A stretch of DNA of 64,000 nucleotides from DATARH01 sp035648415 (GTDB lineage: Bacteria > Pseudomonadota > Alphaproteobacteria > ATCC43930 > CGMCC-115725): positions 1 through 64,000 of the forward strand of contig DASRLO010000084.1 in the NCBI GenBank assembly GCA_035648415.1, given 5' to 3'. The translations under genes were made by a program, and so were the position numbers. Below the pieces are notes generated by a model. That model was not told the DNA's origin, did not search any database, and was given only the letters and a program-made list of their open reading frames with translations. Shown here one piece after another: positions 27,383 to 36,419 of the stretch; the stretch's first letter is position 1, and every line of letters begins with the position of its first letter.

Positions 27383-27927
27383 GCGACATCAGACCCAAGG
27401 CCAAGGTCGCGATCGAGCGCCTGATGCAATGCGCGGGCACCGACCTCGACGATCTCTGCGAGGCGACCGAGGCGGCGATCGTCGAGGGCGGCGGGTTCGG
27501 CTGGCTCAAGCCGCCGCCGCGCCATGTGCTGGAGAATTACTGGAAGGGCGTGCTGCTGATCCCCGACCGCCGGCTGGTGGTCGGCCGGCTCGACGGGGCC
27601 ATCGCCGGCTCGGCGCAGCTCTCGAAGGCGCCGCGCAACAACGAGGCGCAGAACTTCGCCGGCACGATCACCGCCGCTTTTGTCGCGCCCTGGGCGCGCG
27701 GCCACGGCTTGGCGCGCAGCATGATCCTCGAGGTCGAACGGCTGGCGCGCGACGAATTCGGCCTCGTCGTGCTCAACCTAGATCTGCGCGCCACCCAGCG
27801 CGCCGCGATCAGCCTCTACGAGGGGCTCAATTACCGGCGCTGGGGCACCCACCCGATCTACGCGCGGGTCAACGGCGAGATCGTCCCCGGCCACTATTAC
27901 TATAAGCGGCTTGACGAGCAGGGCTGA
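27379..27927 (+). CDS. GNAT-family N-acetyltransferase within the his operon
   Basis: A 182-residue acetyltransferase (185 if the ATG at 27370 is used). The acetyl-CoA motif is VAPWARGHGLARSMI, preceded by the strand GTITAAFV and followed by the family's ISLYEGLNYRRWGTHP. The ATG at 27379 gives an ATGA overlap with the hisH stop, so I prefer it. The gene is 1 nt from hisA. The substrate is unknown, and it has no known step in histidine synthesis. Its tight coupling suggests it is expressed with the pathway. Confidence 0.85.
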   Translation: MSDIRPKAKVAIERLMQCAGTDLDDLCEATEAAIVEGGGFGWLKPPPRHVLENYWKGVLLIPDRRLVVGRLDGAIAGSAQLSKAPRNNEAQNFAGTITAAFVAPWARGHGLARSMILEVERLARDEFGLVVLNLDLRATQRAAISLYEGLNYRRWGTHPIYARVNGEIVPGHYYYKRLDEQG

Positions 27928-27928
27928 G

Positions 27929-28666
27929 GTGATCCTCTTTCCCGCGATCGATCTGAAGGGCGGCGCCTGCGTCCGGCTGGTGCGCGGCGAGATGGCGAGC
28001 GCCACCGTCTTCAACACCGACCCGGCGGCGCAGGCGCGCGACTTCGCCGCGCTCGGCTTTGGCTGGCTGCACGTGGTCGATCTCGACGGCGCCTTCGCCG
28101 GCGGCTCGGTCAACGGCGCGGCGGTTCGGGCGATCCGCCGCGCGGTCGACATGAAGATCGAATTGGGCGGCGGCATCCGCGACCGCGCGGCGATCGATTA
28201 CTGGCTCGACCTCGGCATCGCGCGCGTCGTGCTCGGCACCGCGGCGCTGCGCGATCCCACGCTGGTGCGCCGGGCCGCCAAGGACTATCCCGGCCGCGTC
28301 GTCGTCGGCATCGACGGGCGCGACGGCAAGGTCGCGGTCGAAGGCTGGGCCGAAACCAGCGAGATCGGCATCGTCGAGTTGGCGCATCGTTTCGCCGATG
28401 CCGGGGTCGCCGCGATCGTCGCCACCGACATCGCGCGCGACGGCGCGATGTCGGGCATCGACGCCGACGCGATCGCCGGGTTCGCGCGCGAGATCGGCAT
28501 CCCGGTCGTCGCCTCCGGCGGCGTCTCGTCGCTCGCCGATATCGCAGCGCTCCAGGCGCGCGAAAAAGACGGCATCGCCGGCGCGATCATCGGCCGCGCG
28601 CTCTATGACGGGCGTATCGATTCGGCTGAAGCCTTGCGCGTGGCCCAAGGGACGTTGGCATGCTGA
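27929..28666 (+). CDS. hisA: ProFAR isomerase
   Basis: Converts ProFAR to PRFAR in histidine synthesis. It is a (beta/alpha)8 barrel of 245 aa with the two half-barrel phosphate motifs: ELGGGIRD in the first half and VASGGVSSL in the second. The catalytic Asp residues are in FPAIDLKGG and VATDIARDG. The GTG at 27929 is chosen because HisA proteins begin with ILFPAIDLK; an in-frame ATG codon at 27911 would run into the acetyltransferase gene. Confidence 0.96.
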   Translation: MILFPAIDLKGGACVRLVRGEMASATVFNTDPAAQARDFAALGFGWLHVVDLDGAFAGGSVNGAAVRAIRRAVDMKIELGGGIRDRAAIDYWLDLGIARVVLGTAALRDPTLVRRAAKDYPGRVVVGIDGRDGKVAVEGWAETSEIGIVELAHRFADAGVAAIVATDIARDGAMSGIDADAIAGFAREIGIPVVASGGVSSLADIAALQAREKDGIAGAIIGRALYDGRIDSAEALRVAQGTLAC

Positions 28667-29418
28667 AGATGCGCGTCATCCCGTGCCTCGACGTCAAGGA
28701 CGGCCGCGTCGTCAAGGGCGTCAACTTCGTCGACCTCGCCGATGCCGGCGACCCGGTGGAGCAGGCGCAGATCTACGACCGCGAGGGGGCGGACGAACTC
28801 TGTTTCCTCGACATCACCGCCAGCAACGAGAACCGCGACACGATCTACGCCGTGGTGCGTCGCACCGCCGACCAATGCTTCATGCCGCTGACCGTCGGCG
28901 GCGGCGTGCGCACGGTCGATGACATCCGCAAGCTGCTGCTCGCCGGCACCGACAAGGTGTCGATCAACACCGCCGCCGTTTCCCGGCCCGAATTCGTCCG
29001 CGAAGCGGCGCAGAAATTCGGCAGCCAATGCATCGTCTGCGCGATCGACGCCAAACAGACCGGCCCCGGCAAATGGGCCGTCTTCACCCATGGCGGGCGC
29101 AACCCGACCGGGATCGACGCGGTCGAATGGGCCTGCCGCCTCGCCGATTACGGCGCCGGCGAAATCCTCCTCACCTCGATGGACCGCGACGGCACCAAAT
29201 CCGGCTTCGACATCGCCCTGACCCGCGCGGTCGCCGACGCGGTGCGCGTGCCGGTCATCGCCTCGGGTGGGGTCGGCACGCTCGACCACCTCGTCGAGGG
29301 CATCCGCGACGGCCACGCCACCGCGGTGCTCGCCGCCTCGATCTTCCATTTCGGCGCCTTCCGCATCTGCGAGGCGAAGGCCCACCTCGCCGCCGCCGGC
29401 GTGCCGGTAAGATCATGA
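28660..29418 (+). CDS. hisF: Imidazole glycerol phosphate synthase, cyclase subunit
   Basis: The cyclase partner of HisH: it makes imidazole-glycerol phosphate and AICAR from PRFAR and ammonia. The protein is 252 aa. The catalytic Asp residues are in IPCLDVKDGRVVKGVNF and LTSMDRDGTKSGFD; the phosphate-binding loops are TVGGGVRT and VIASGGVGT. The start overlaps the hisA stop by 7 nt. A palindromic repeat separates it from hisE. Confidence 0.97.
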   Translation: MLKMRVIPCLDVKDGRVVKGVNFVDLADAGDPVEQAQIYDREGADELCFLDITASNENRDTIYAVVRRTADQCFMPLTVGGGVRTVDDIRKLLLAGTDKVSINTAAVSRPEFVREAAQKFGSQCIVCAIDAKQTGPGKWAVFTHGGRNPTGIDAVEWACRLADYGAGEILLTSMDRDGTKSGFDIALTRAVADAVRVPVIASGGVGTLDHLVEGIRDGHATAVLAASIFHFGAFRICEAKAHLAAAGVPVRS

Positions 29419-29432
29419 ACGCCGCCGTTTGT

Positions 29433-29518
29433 ATTCGTCTTTCCCGCGAAAGCGGGAACCCAGGACAAGCGACGGAGTGGTCGCCCCTGGCCCCCCGCTT
29501 GCGCGGGGGAGACGAATA
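29433..29518. repeat. Palindromic repeat family A, copy 1 (between hisF and hisE)
   Basis: Imperfect inverted repeat of about 85 bp: an outer ATTCGTCT...AGACGAAT, then an inner CCCGCGAAAGCGGG arm and a matching CCCGCTTGCGCGGG arm. The same design recurs at 43375, 59744 and 60603, with half a copy at 44778. Confidence 0.9.
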
Positions 29519-29529
29519 GAGCGCGGACA

Positions 29530-29856
29530 ATGGCTGCATCCCTCGGCGCCGCCCTCGCCCGCCTCTGGCAGAGCATCGAAGCCCGGCGCGGCGCCAGCCC
29601 CGACAGCTCCTATACCGCGAAGCTGCTCGCCGCCGGCCCGGCCGCAATTGCCCGCAAGCTCGGCGAGGAAGCGCTGGAGGCGGTCATCGAGGCGGTGAAG
29701 GGCGATAAACCCGCCCTCACCCGCGAAAGCGCCGATATGCTCTATCACCTGCTGGTGCTGTGGGCCGCCGCCGGTCTTTCCCCCGACGACGTCGCGGCCG
29801 AACTCACCCGCCGCGAGGGAGTCTCGGGCCTCGCGGAAAAGCGCAGCCGCAAATAG
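29530..29856 (+). CDS. hisE: Phosphoribosyl-ATP pyrophosphatase
   Basis: The second step of histidine synthesis: hydrolyses PR-ATP to PR-AMP. The protein is 108 aa and helical (MazG-like fold), with the metal-binding residues in RKLGEEALEAVIEAVKGD and ESADMLYHLLVLWA. It is the last recognisable his gene here; hisI, hisG and the others are not in the window. The palindromic repeat just upstream might weaken or tune read-through from hisF. Confidence 0.95.
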   Translation: MAASLGAALARLWQSIEARRGASPDSSYTAKLLAAGPAAIARKLGEEALEAVIEAVKGDKPALTRESADMLYHLLVLWAAAGLSPDDVAAELTRREGVSGLAEKRSRK

Positions 29857-29867
29857 CTGAAGCGCCC

Positions 29868-29966
29868 AACCCTCACCCGCCTCCCCCGATCAAGTCGAGG
29901 TCGGCCCCCTCGCCCGCTTGCGGGAGAGCGAGGCCCCGGCGCTGAGCGGCGGGAGGGTGAGGGTCA
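29868..29966. repeat. Palindrome between convergent hisE and mutY
   Basis: Outer arms ACCCTCACCC and GGGTGAGGGT, with CCTCCC/GGGAGG extending the stem, and an inner CTCGCCCGCTTGCGGGAGAGCGAG hairpin (inner part 29909-29932). It lies exactly between two convergent genes, where it could act as a bidirectional terminator. It may also be a dispersed repeat; the start of a similar CCCTCACCC arm is seen at 47030. Confidence 0.7.
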
Positions 29967-31016
29967 GTTGCGCAGCGCCGACAACGCATGCCTCACGACC
30001 TTCTTCGTCAGCGTCGGAAAGGCGTAATCCTTGAAGTGTTCGGGCCGCGCCCAAATCCCGTCGGGCGGCGATTCGCTCGTTGCCGCGAGGATCGTCAGGT
30101 CGAGCCGGAAATGGGTGAAGCCGTGTTGCACGGTGCCGGGCAGCTTGGTCCACCGCGCCGTCGCCGGCGCGGACGCCAGCGCCTCCGCCTCATTCCATTT
30201 CGCCTCGCGCCAGGGGGTCGAAGGCACTTCGATCATGCCGCCGAGCAACCCTCTTTCCTCGCGGCGGCGCAGCAGCACCGCGCCATCGGGCCGCGACAGC
30301 CAGAACACCATGCCGTGCCTGAGCGGCCGTTCCGGCTTCGCGGCGCGCGCCGGCAACTCCTCCGCGAAGCCGCTCGCTCGCGCGAGACATTCCTCGCGCC
30401 ACGGGCACAAGACGCAGCGCGGCTTGCGCGGGGTGCAGATCGTCGCGCCAAGATCCATCATCGCCTGGGCGAAATCGCCGGCCCGCCGCGCCGGCACCAG
30501 CGCCGCCGCCAGCGCGCGCAATCGCGGCTTCGCCACCGGCACCGCGTCGCGAACCGCGAACACCCGCGCCACCACCCGCTCGACATTGCCATCGACCGCG
30601 GCCTCGCGCCGGTCGAAGGCGATCGCCGCGATCGCCGCGGCGGTGTAGTCGCCGATCCCCGGCAGCGCGCGCAGCCCGACGGCAGCGTCGGGAAACCGCC
30701 CGCCATGGCGCTCGACGACGGTGCGGGCGCAGGCATGGAGGTTGCGGGCGCGGGCGTAATAGCCGAGCCCCTGCCATTGATGCAGCACCTCGTCGAGCGA
30801 CGCCGCGGCGAGCGACGAAACATCGGGCCAGCGCGCCACGAATCGGTCAAAATAAGGCGCGACGGTGACCACCGTCGTTTGCTGCAGCATGATCTCGCTG
30901 AGCCAGACGCGGTACGGGCCGGGCTTCACCCCGGGCGGCGCGCGCCACGGCAGGTCGCGGCGGTGGCGGTCGTACCAGGCGAGCAGCGTGGTGGGTTCTG
31001 GTCGGGGCAACGGCAT
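29964..31016 (-). CDS. mutY: A/G-specific adenine DNA glycosylase
   Basis: Removes adenine mispaired with 8-oxoguanine. The protein is 350 aa. The helix-hairpin-helix is ALPGIGDYTAAAIAAIAF, followed by the catalytic Asp in AAVDGNVERV. The four cluster cysteines have the expected spacing C-x6-C-x2-C-x5-C (CTPRKPRCVLCPWREEC). The C-terminal MutT-like domain that reads 8-oxoG is present (MVFWLSRPDGAVLLRRR). The start at 31016 shares two bases with the divergent DUF721 start. Confidence 0.95.
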   Translation of the reverse strand: MPLPRPEPTTLLAWYDRHRRDLPWRAPPGVKPGPYRVWLSEIMLQQTTVVTVAPYFDRFVARWPDVSSLAAASLDEVLHQWQGLGYYARARNLHACARTVVERHGGRFPDAAVGLRALPGIGDYTAAAIAAIAFDRREAAVDGNVERVVARVFAVRDAVPVAKPRLRALAAALVPARRAGDFAQAMMDLGATICTPRKPRCVLCPWREECLARASGFAEELPARAAKPERPLRHGMVFWLSRPDGAVLLRRREERGLLGGMIEVPSTPWREAKWNEAEALASAPATARWTKLPGTVQHGFTHFRLDLTILAATSESPPDGIWARPEHFKDYAFPTLTKKVVRHALSALRN

Positions 31017-31509
31017 GGGCGAAGCGAATCTACCCGGCGACGAGGCCGCAGGCGAGCGCCGGCCCGGCTTCCGCGCCGCGGGAACCAGCATCTCGCGGCT
31101 CGTCGGCCCGATCGTGGCGCGGCACGGGGGCGGCGTCCTGGCGCGGCTCAAATCGGAATGGACGGCGATTGCCGGACCCGATCTCGCCGCCGCGAGCTGG
31201 CCCGAGGCGCTGGGCCGCGGCGGCATCCTGAAGCTGCACGTCGCGCCCGCTAAGGCGCTCGAAATCCAGCACCGTGCGCCGCTCGTCATCGAGCGCATCA
31301 ACCTGTTCTTCGGGCGTGCGGCGGTGACCCGGCTGGCGCTGGTTCAAGGACCGCTGCCGCTCGCGGCGCCGCCGCCGCGCGAACCTGCCCGCCCGCTCGT
31401 CCCCGCCGAGGCCACTGCCCTCGACCGCCAGCTTTCCGCCGTTTCCAGCCCCGAACTGCGCGACGCGCTGGCCCGGCTCGGCCGTCGCGTGATCGCTGCG
31501 CCAAAGTAA
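31015..31509 (+). CDS. DUF721 family protein (DciA-like)
   Basis: A 164-residue protein with the DUF721 core: LKSEWTAIAGPDLAAASWP, then GILKLHVAPAKALEIQH and a QHRAPLVIERINLFFG helix. DciA, the best-known member, binds the replicative helicase; whether this short form does the same is unknown. The C-terminal third is Pro/Ala-rich with a final helix. The ATG at 31015 is back to back with the mutY ATG (shared CATG), leaving no room for separate leaders, so a later start is possible. Confidence 0.8.
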   Translation: MGEANLPGDEAAGERRPGFRAAGTSISRLVGPIVARHGGGVLARLKSEWTAIAGPDLAAASWPEALGRGGILKLHVAPAKALEIQHRAPLVIERINLFFGRAAVTRLALVQGPLPLAAPPPREPARPLVPAEATALDRQLSAVSSPELRDALARLGRRVIAAPK

Positions 31510-31577
31510 TTCCGGCGGTGATTGCGAAGCCGGGACGAACCCACTAATATCAACATCTGGTATGAAGGACCTGCTCG

Positions 31578-32216
31578 ATGCGTGAAATATGGTTTGCGGC
31601 GATGGCGCTCCTGTCTCTCGCCGGCGCCGCGCCGGCCTGGGCGCAAGCCCCGGCGACGGCACCGCCGGCCGCCGATTCCGGCAAGGTTCTGGCGTTGACC
31701 CCGGACGACCGGATTCTGGGCAACAAGGATGCGCCGGTCACCATCGTAGAGTACGCCTCGCTCACCTGTCCGCATTGCGCGCATTTCACCACCGAGGTGC
31801 TGCCGAAGATCAAGGAGACGTGGATCGACAACGGCAAGGCGAAGCTCGTGCTGCGCGACTATCCGCTCGACGAGCCGGCCCTGCGCGCGGCGATGGTCGC
31901 GCGCTGCGCCCCGCCCGCCAAGTTCTACCCCTTTATCGACACGCTGTTCGCCGACCAGCAGCAATGGGGGCTCGCCAAGGACTACAAGGCGGCGCTGGCG
32001 CGGCTGGCGCTGCTCGGCGGCATGAGCAAGACCCAGTTCGACGATTGCCTTGCCGACAAGGCGGGTGAGAACAAGGTGCTGCAGAGCCGCCTCGCCGCCA
32101 CCCAGCAGCTTGGCGTCAACTCGACGCCGACCTTCTTCGTCAACGGCGTCAAGTTCGAGGGCGACCCGACCGTCGAGGCGTTCGGCGCGGCGCTCGGCCG
32201 CGCCGCCGGGTCGTAA
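31578..32216 (+). CDS. DsbA-family periplasmic thiol oxidoreductase
   Basis: A 212-residue protein with a signal peptide (about 1-23, ending AWAQA) and a thioredoxin fold carrying the CPHC active site at 64-67. The cis-Pro loop is VNSTPTFFVNGVKF. It resembles the alphaproteobacterial DsbA/Com1-like group that oxidises or isomerises disulfides in the periplasm. An AAGGA site precedes the ATG. It is 7 nt upstream of smc, an arrangement I believe common in this class. Confidence 0.9.
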   Translation: MREIWFAAMALLSLAGAAPAWAQAPATAPPAADSGKVLALTPDDRILGNKDAPVTIVEYASLTCPHCAHFTTEVLPKIKETWIDNGKAKLVLRDYPLDEPALRAAMVARCAPPAKFYPFIDTLFADQQQWGLAKDYKAALARLALLGGMSKTQFDDCLADKAGENKVLQSRLAATQQLGVNSTPTFFVNGVKFEGDPTVEAFGAALGRAAGS

Positions 32217-32223
32217 CGCGTCC

Positions 32224-35200
32224 ATGCAGGTCGAGCGCCTCCGCCTCGCCGGGTTCAAATCCTTTGTCGACGCGACCGAGCTGCCGATCGAGCCCGGGCT
32301 GACCGGGATCGTCGGGCCGAACGGCTGCGGCAAGTCGAACCTGGTCGAGGCGCTGCGCTGGGTGATGGGCGAGGCGTCGGCGCGCCGGCTGCGCGGCGGC
32401 GAGATGGACGATTTGATCTTCGCCGGCTCGGCGACGCGCCCGTCGCGCAATATCGCCGAAGTATCGCTGACCATCGACAACGCCGCGCGCGAGGCGCCGT
32501 TCGCGTTCAACGACCGCGACGCGATCGAGGTGGTCCGCCGCATCGACCGCGGCTCGGGCTCGGCCTACCGGATCAACGGCCGCGACGCGCGCGCCCGCGA
32601 CGTGCAGCTGCTTTTCGCCGACGCCGCGACCGGTCCGCATTCGGGCGGCATCGTCAGCCAGGGCCGGATCGGCGCGCTGATCGCCGCCAAGCCGACCGAG
32701 CGCCGCCTGCTGCTCGACGAGGCGGCCGGCACCGCCGGCCTCCACGCCCGCCGCCATGAGGCCGAGCTCAAGCTAAAGGGCGCCGAGGACAATTTGCTGC
32801 GCGTCGACGACGTGGTCGTGACGATGACCCAGCAGCTTGACGGGCTGAAGCGCCAGGCGCGGCAGGCGCAGCGCTACCGGCGCCTCTCGGAGCAGATCCG
32901 CCGCACCGAGGCGCGGCTGCTCGAAGCGCGCTGGCGCGACGCGCAGGCCGAAGCGGAGCGCATCGCCGGCGAATTGCGCGAGGCCGAGCGCGCCGTCGCC
33001 GCCGCCACCGAGCGCGCCGCCACCGCCGAGCGCCAGCGCGCCGCCGCCGAGGAAGCGCTGCCGCCGCTGCGCCTGGCCGAAGCCGCCGCCTCGGCGGCGC
33101 TGCACCGGCTCAACCATGCGCGCGAGGCGCTCGATCAGGAGCTCGCCCGCATCGCCGCCGCACGGCGCGAGGCGGCGCACCGCCGCGACCAGATCGCCGG
33201 CGACATCGCCCGCGAGGACGAGCACGTCGCCGATTCCGATGCCGCCCTCGCCCGCCTCGTCGAGGAGCGCCAGGCGCTCGAACGCGCCGAGAGCGGCGAC
33301 GGCCAGGTGCGCCACGCGGCGGCCGGCGGGCTCGAACGCGCCGCCGCCGAACTCGCCGCCGCCGAAATCGGCTTGCAGCAGATGACCGAGGCTTGCGTCA
33401 CCGCCGAGGCGCGGCGCAGCGGCCTCGAGCGCCGCCGCGCCGAGCTGGCCGAGCGAAGCGCCCGGCTGCGCCAGCGCCTCGACGAGAATGCCGCGCAGCG
33501 CCGCGCGCTCGGCGCTGCCGGGGTGCCGGCGGAAGCCCTGGAAGCCGCCGCCGCCGAAATAGCCGCGACCGCCGCGCAAGCCGAGGCCGGCCGCGCCGCC
33601 GCCGCCGCAGCGGCCGAGCGCCTGACCGCCGCGCGCGCCGGCGAGGCCGCCGCGCTCGACGCGGCGCGCGAGGCGGAGCGCCGGCTCGCCCGCTTAAAGG
33701 CGGAAGCCGAGGCGCTTGCCAGTGTCCTTGCGCCCGCCCGGACGACGGGTTCCGGCGACCGGCCGTCGGTGCTGTCGCTGCTCGACGTGCCGCCCGGCTT
33801 CGAGGCGGCGACCGCCGCCCTCTTCGACGACGATCTCTCCGCGCCGTTGATCGAGCAACCCGGCGATGCCGCGAGCGGTTGGGTCGCGCTGCCGCCGCTC
33901 GCCGATCCCGCCGCGCTCCCCGCGGGCGCGACGCCGCTCGCCGAGCGGATCGACGCGCCGCCCGCCCTCGCCCGCCGCCTGACCCAGGCCGGAATGGTCG
34001 CCAGCGAGGCCGAGGGCAGGGAATTGCAGCCCCGGCTCGCCGCCGGACAGAGCCTCGTCGATCGCGACGGCAGGCTGTGGCGCTGGGACGGGTTCGCGCG
34101 GCTCGCGCCGGGCGATGGCGGCGCCGCCGAGCAGTTGCGCCAGCGCAACCGGCTCGCCGCGATGACCGGCGAACTCACCGCGGCGGAACAGGAATCGCGG
34201 GCTCGCGACGCCGCGGCCGGCGCTGCCCGCGCCGAGGCGGAAGCCGCCGCCGCCGCCGAGCGCGACGCCGCCGCCGCGCTGCGCCGCGCGGAAGAGGCGC
34301 TGGCCCGCCATCGCAACGCCGAAGCGGAGCTGTCGCGCCGCGCGCTTGGCGCCGAGGCCCGCCTCGCGGCGCTGACCGACGCGGCCGACAAGCTCGCCGC
34401 CGAGCTCGCCGAAATCGAGGCGCAGGCCGCCGAGACCGGGCGCGGCCTGGCGCTGGCGCCGGACCCGGCGCTGACGCGCGCCGGGCTCGACGGCGCGCGC
34501 GCCGAGACGGCGGCGGCGCGGCGGCACGAAAGCGCAGCCCAGGCAGAGATCGCCCGGCTGGCGCAGGAGAGCGAATCGCGCCGCCGGCGCATCGCATCGG
34601 TCGGCGCCGAGGCGCAGTCATGGCGGCAGCGCCGCGAGCGCGCGCTGGCTCAGCGCCAAACCTTGACCGACCGCCAGGCGACGCTCGCCGCCGAACTGGC
34701 CGCGCTTGCCGCGCGCCCCGCGGCCGTCGCCGGCGAGATCGCGGCGCTCGCCGAACGGATCGCGCTCGCTGCCGCCCATCGCCGCGACGCGGCCGATGCG
34801 CTGGCTGTCGGCGAAACCCGGCTGCGCGACGCCGGTGACGCCTCGCGCCAGGCCGAGCAGGGCCTGTCGGCGGCGCGCGAGGCGCGGGCACGCTGCGAGG
34901 TCCGCCGCGACGCCGCCGCCGAGGCGTTGGTCCGGCTGCGTGACGACATCGGCAACCGGCTCGAAACTCTGCCCGAGGCGCTCGGCGAGCTGGCCGCTGG
35001 CGATGACGAGCCGGCGGACCCGGCGCAGCTCGACGCGCGGCTCGACCGCCTGACGCGGGAACGCGACGCGATCGGCCCGGTCAACCTCGTCGCCGAACGC
35101 GAGGCCGAGGAGGTCGAGGCGCGCGTCGCCTCGCTGCGGCACGAGCGCGACGAACTGACCGAGGCGATCGCCCGGCTGCGCCGCGGCATCGCCGCGCTGG

Positions 35201-35712
35201 ACCAGGAGGGCCGCAAGCGCCTGCAAGGCGCGTTCGAGACGCTGAATACGCATTTCGCCGCGCTCTTCCAACGGCTGTTCGGCGGCGGCCGCGCCCATCT
35301 CGCGCTGACCGACGCCGACGATCCGCTCGAAGCCGGGCTCGAAATCATGGCGAGCCCGCCCGGCAAGCGGCTGCAGGCGCTGTCGCTGCTGTCGGGCGGC
35401 GAGCAGGCGCTGACCGCGATCGCGCTGATCTTCGCGGTGTTCATGACCAACCCGGCGCCGATCTGCGTGCTCGACGAGGTCGACGCGCCGCTCGACGACG
35501 CCAATGTCGACCGCTTCTGCCGCCTCATCGCCGAGACCGCCGACGCGACCGGCACCAAGTTCCTCCTGATCACCCACCACCGCATCACGATGGCGCATAT
35601 GGACCGGCTGTTCGGCGTGACCATGCCGGAGCGCGGCGTCTCGCAGCTCGTCTCGGTCGACCTCGCGCGCGCCGCCGAATTGCGCCACACCGCCTATGCC
35701 GCCGCGCAATAG
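32224..35712 (+). CDS. smc: Chromosome segregation protein SMC
   Basis: ATPase of the SMC-ScpAB condensin. The protein is 1162 aa. The N-terminal head has Walker A GPNGCGKSN (31-39). Two long Ala/Arg/Glu-rich coiled-coil arms flank a hinge at about residues 500-640 (LSLLDVPPGFEAATAALFDD onwards). The C-terminal head has signature LLSGGEQALTAIAL and Walker B ICVLDEVDAPLDD. The start is the ATG at 32224, giving MQVERLRLAGFKSFVD. scpA and scpB are not in the window. Confidence 0.97.
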   Translation: MQVERLRLAGFKSFVDATELPIEPGLTGIVGPNGCGKSNLVEALRWVMGEASARRLRGGEMDDLIFAGSATRPSRNIAEVSLTIDNAAREAPFAFNDRDAIEVVRRIDRGSGSAYRINGRDARARDVQLLFADAATGPHSGGIVSQGRIGALIAAKPTERRLLLDEAAGTAGLHARRHEAELKLKGAEDNLLRVDDVVVTMTQQLDGLKRQARQAQRYRRLSEQIRRTEARLLEARWRDAQAEAERIAGELREAERAVAAATERAATAERQRAAAEEALPPLRLAEAAASAALHRLNHAREALDQELARIAAARREAAHRRDQIAGDIAREDEHVADSDAALARLVEERQALERAESGDGQVRHAAAGGLERAAAELAAAEIGLQQMTEACVTAEARRSGLERRRAELAERSARLRQRLDENAAQRRALGAAGVPAEALEAAAAEIAATAAQAEAGRAAAAAAAERLTAARAGEAAALDAAREAERRLARLKAEAEALASVLAPARTTGSGDRPSVLSLLDVPPGFEAATAALFDDDLSAPLIEQPGDAASGWVALPPLADPAALPAGATPLAERIDAPPALARRLTQAGMVASEAEGRELQPRLAAGQSLVDRDGRLWRWDGFARLAPGDGGAAEQLRQRNRLAAMTGELTAAEQESRARDAAAGAARAEAEAAAAAERDAAAALRRAEEALARHRNAEAELSRRALGAEARLAALTDAADKLAAELAEIEAQAAETGRGLALAPDPALTRAGLDGARAETAAARRHESAAQAEIARLAQESESRRRRIASVGAEAQSWRQRRERALAQRQTLTDRQATLAAELAALAARPAAVAGEIAALAERIALAAAHRRDAADALAVGETRLRDAGDASRQAEQGLSAAREARARCEVRRDAAAEALVRLRDDIGNRLETLPEALGELAAGDDEPADPAQLDARLDRLTRERDAIGPVNLVAEREAEEVEARVASLRHERDELTEAIARLRRGIAALDQEGRKRLQGAFETLNTHFAALFQRLFGGGRAHLALTDADDPLEAGLEIMASPPGKRLQALSLLSGGEQALTAIALIFAVFMTNPAPICVLDEVDAPLDDANVDRFCRLIAETADATGTKFLLITHHRITMAHMDRLFGVTMPERGVSQLVSVDLARAAELRHTAYAAAQ

Positions 35713-36042
35713 CTCTGCCTGGATGGCCTCGGCCCAGGCCCGCCTGAACGAGTTTCACCCCTTCCTCTCTGCTAACGCCGGAGGACATTCGAGCAGTAGC
35801 GCGTCATCGTTAATCGCCCCCGCGAGCGGCGAAGGTCGGGGCGGCGGCAACAAGCCCGATGTCCCGTGAAAGCAGAAAAGACATAGCGGTCAGACCGGCC
35901 GGTAATCGTTTGATGTGTATGCCGATTTGACAACCGCCCTGACGCCGCCTCGCCTTGACACCGCGTTGCCCGTTTACTATCGTGCGCGCCGTTTCGGCCT
36001 GCGGCGGTCGGGGCCGACTTGGTGCGGGCTGGCGCGGACACG
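35713..36042. other. 330-bp intergenic region between smc and the atp operon
   Basis: No convincing gene. Near its left end GGCCTCGGCCCAGGCC could fold as a weak hairpin after smc. The right half holds the likely atp promoter. Open frames here have no ribosome site or recognisable content. Confidence 0.6.
35955..35983 (+). promoter_or_regulatory. Probable promoter of the F0 ATP synthase operon
   Basis: A perfect -35 TTGACA at 35955-35960 and, 17 bp later, TATCGT (35978-35983) as a passable -10. Transcription would start about 50 bp before atpI. Confidence 0.55.
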
Positions 36043-36378
36043 ATGAGCGAAGATCGGCCGCCCGATGCCTTCAGGCGCCTCTCCGCGGAGCTGGACAAGG
36101 CGCGGGCGCGCGATGGCGTAGAACCTTTTGCCGGCGGCGGCGACAGCGGCGGCCAGCAGCAGGCTATGGGGATCGGTTTCCGCATTGGAATTGAATTCGT
36201 GGTCGCGATCGTCGTCGCGACCGGGTTAGGTTGGGCGATCGATCGCGTGCTCGGCACCCGCCCGTTCGGGATAATCATATTGTTTTTTCTCGGGGTCGCG
36301 GCCGGCATGCTGAGCGTCTACCGCGCGATCACCGGGCAGGGCGCGGCGGTCGGCTTCCGCCGGCCCCCCGGGAAATAG
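36043..36378 (+). CDS. atpI: ATP synthase protein I (AtpI)
   Basis: A 111-residue membrane protein with two hydrophobic helices (GFRIGIEFVVAIVVATGLGW and FGIIILFFLGVAAGMLSVYR), preceded by a ~45-residue charged tail. AtpI assists assembly of the c-ring and cation handling but is not part of the final enzyme. It heads the F0 operon, as in related bacteria. The ATG at 36043 gives the usual MSEDRPPD-type start; no strong ribosome site is seen. Confidence 0.88.
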   Translation: MSEDRPPDAFRRLSAELDKARARDGVEPFAGGGDSGGQQQAMGIGFRIGIEFVVAIVVATGLGWAIDRVLGTRPFGIIILFFLGVAAGMLSVYRAITGQGAAVGFRRPPGK

Positions 36379-36419
36379 ATGGGGAAATAGATTGCGCGAC
36401 GTGAATAGGAAAGACTGAA

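Noticed and set aside
35713..36042. Small ORFs between smc and atpI
   Set aside because: No ribosome sites, atypical composition and no similarity that I can recognise; the stretch is better explained as promoter DNA.
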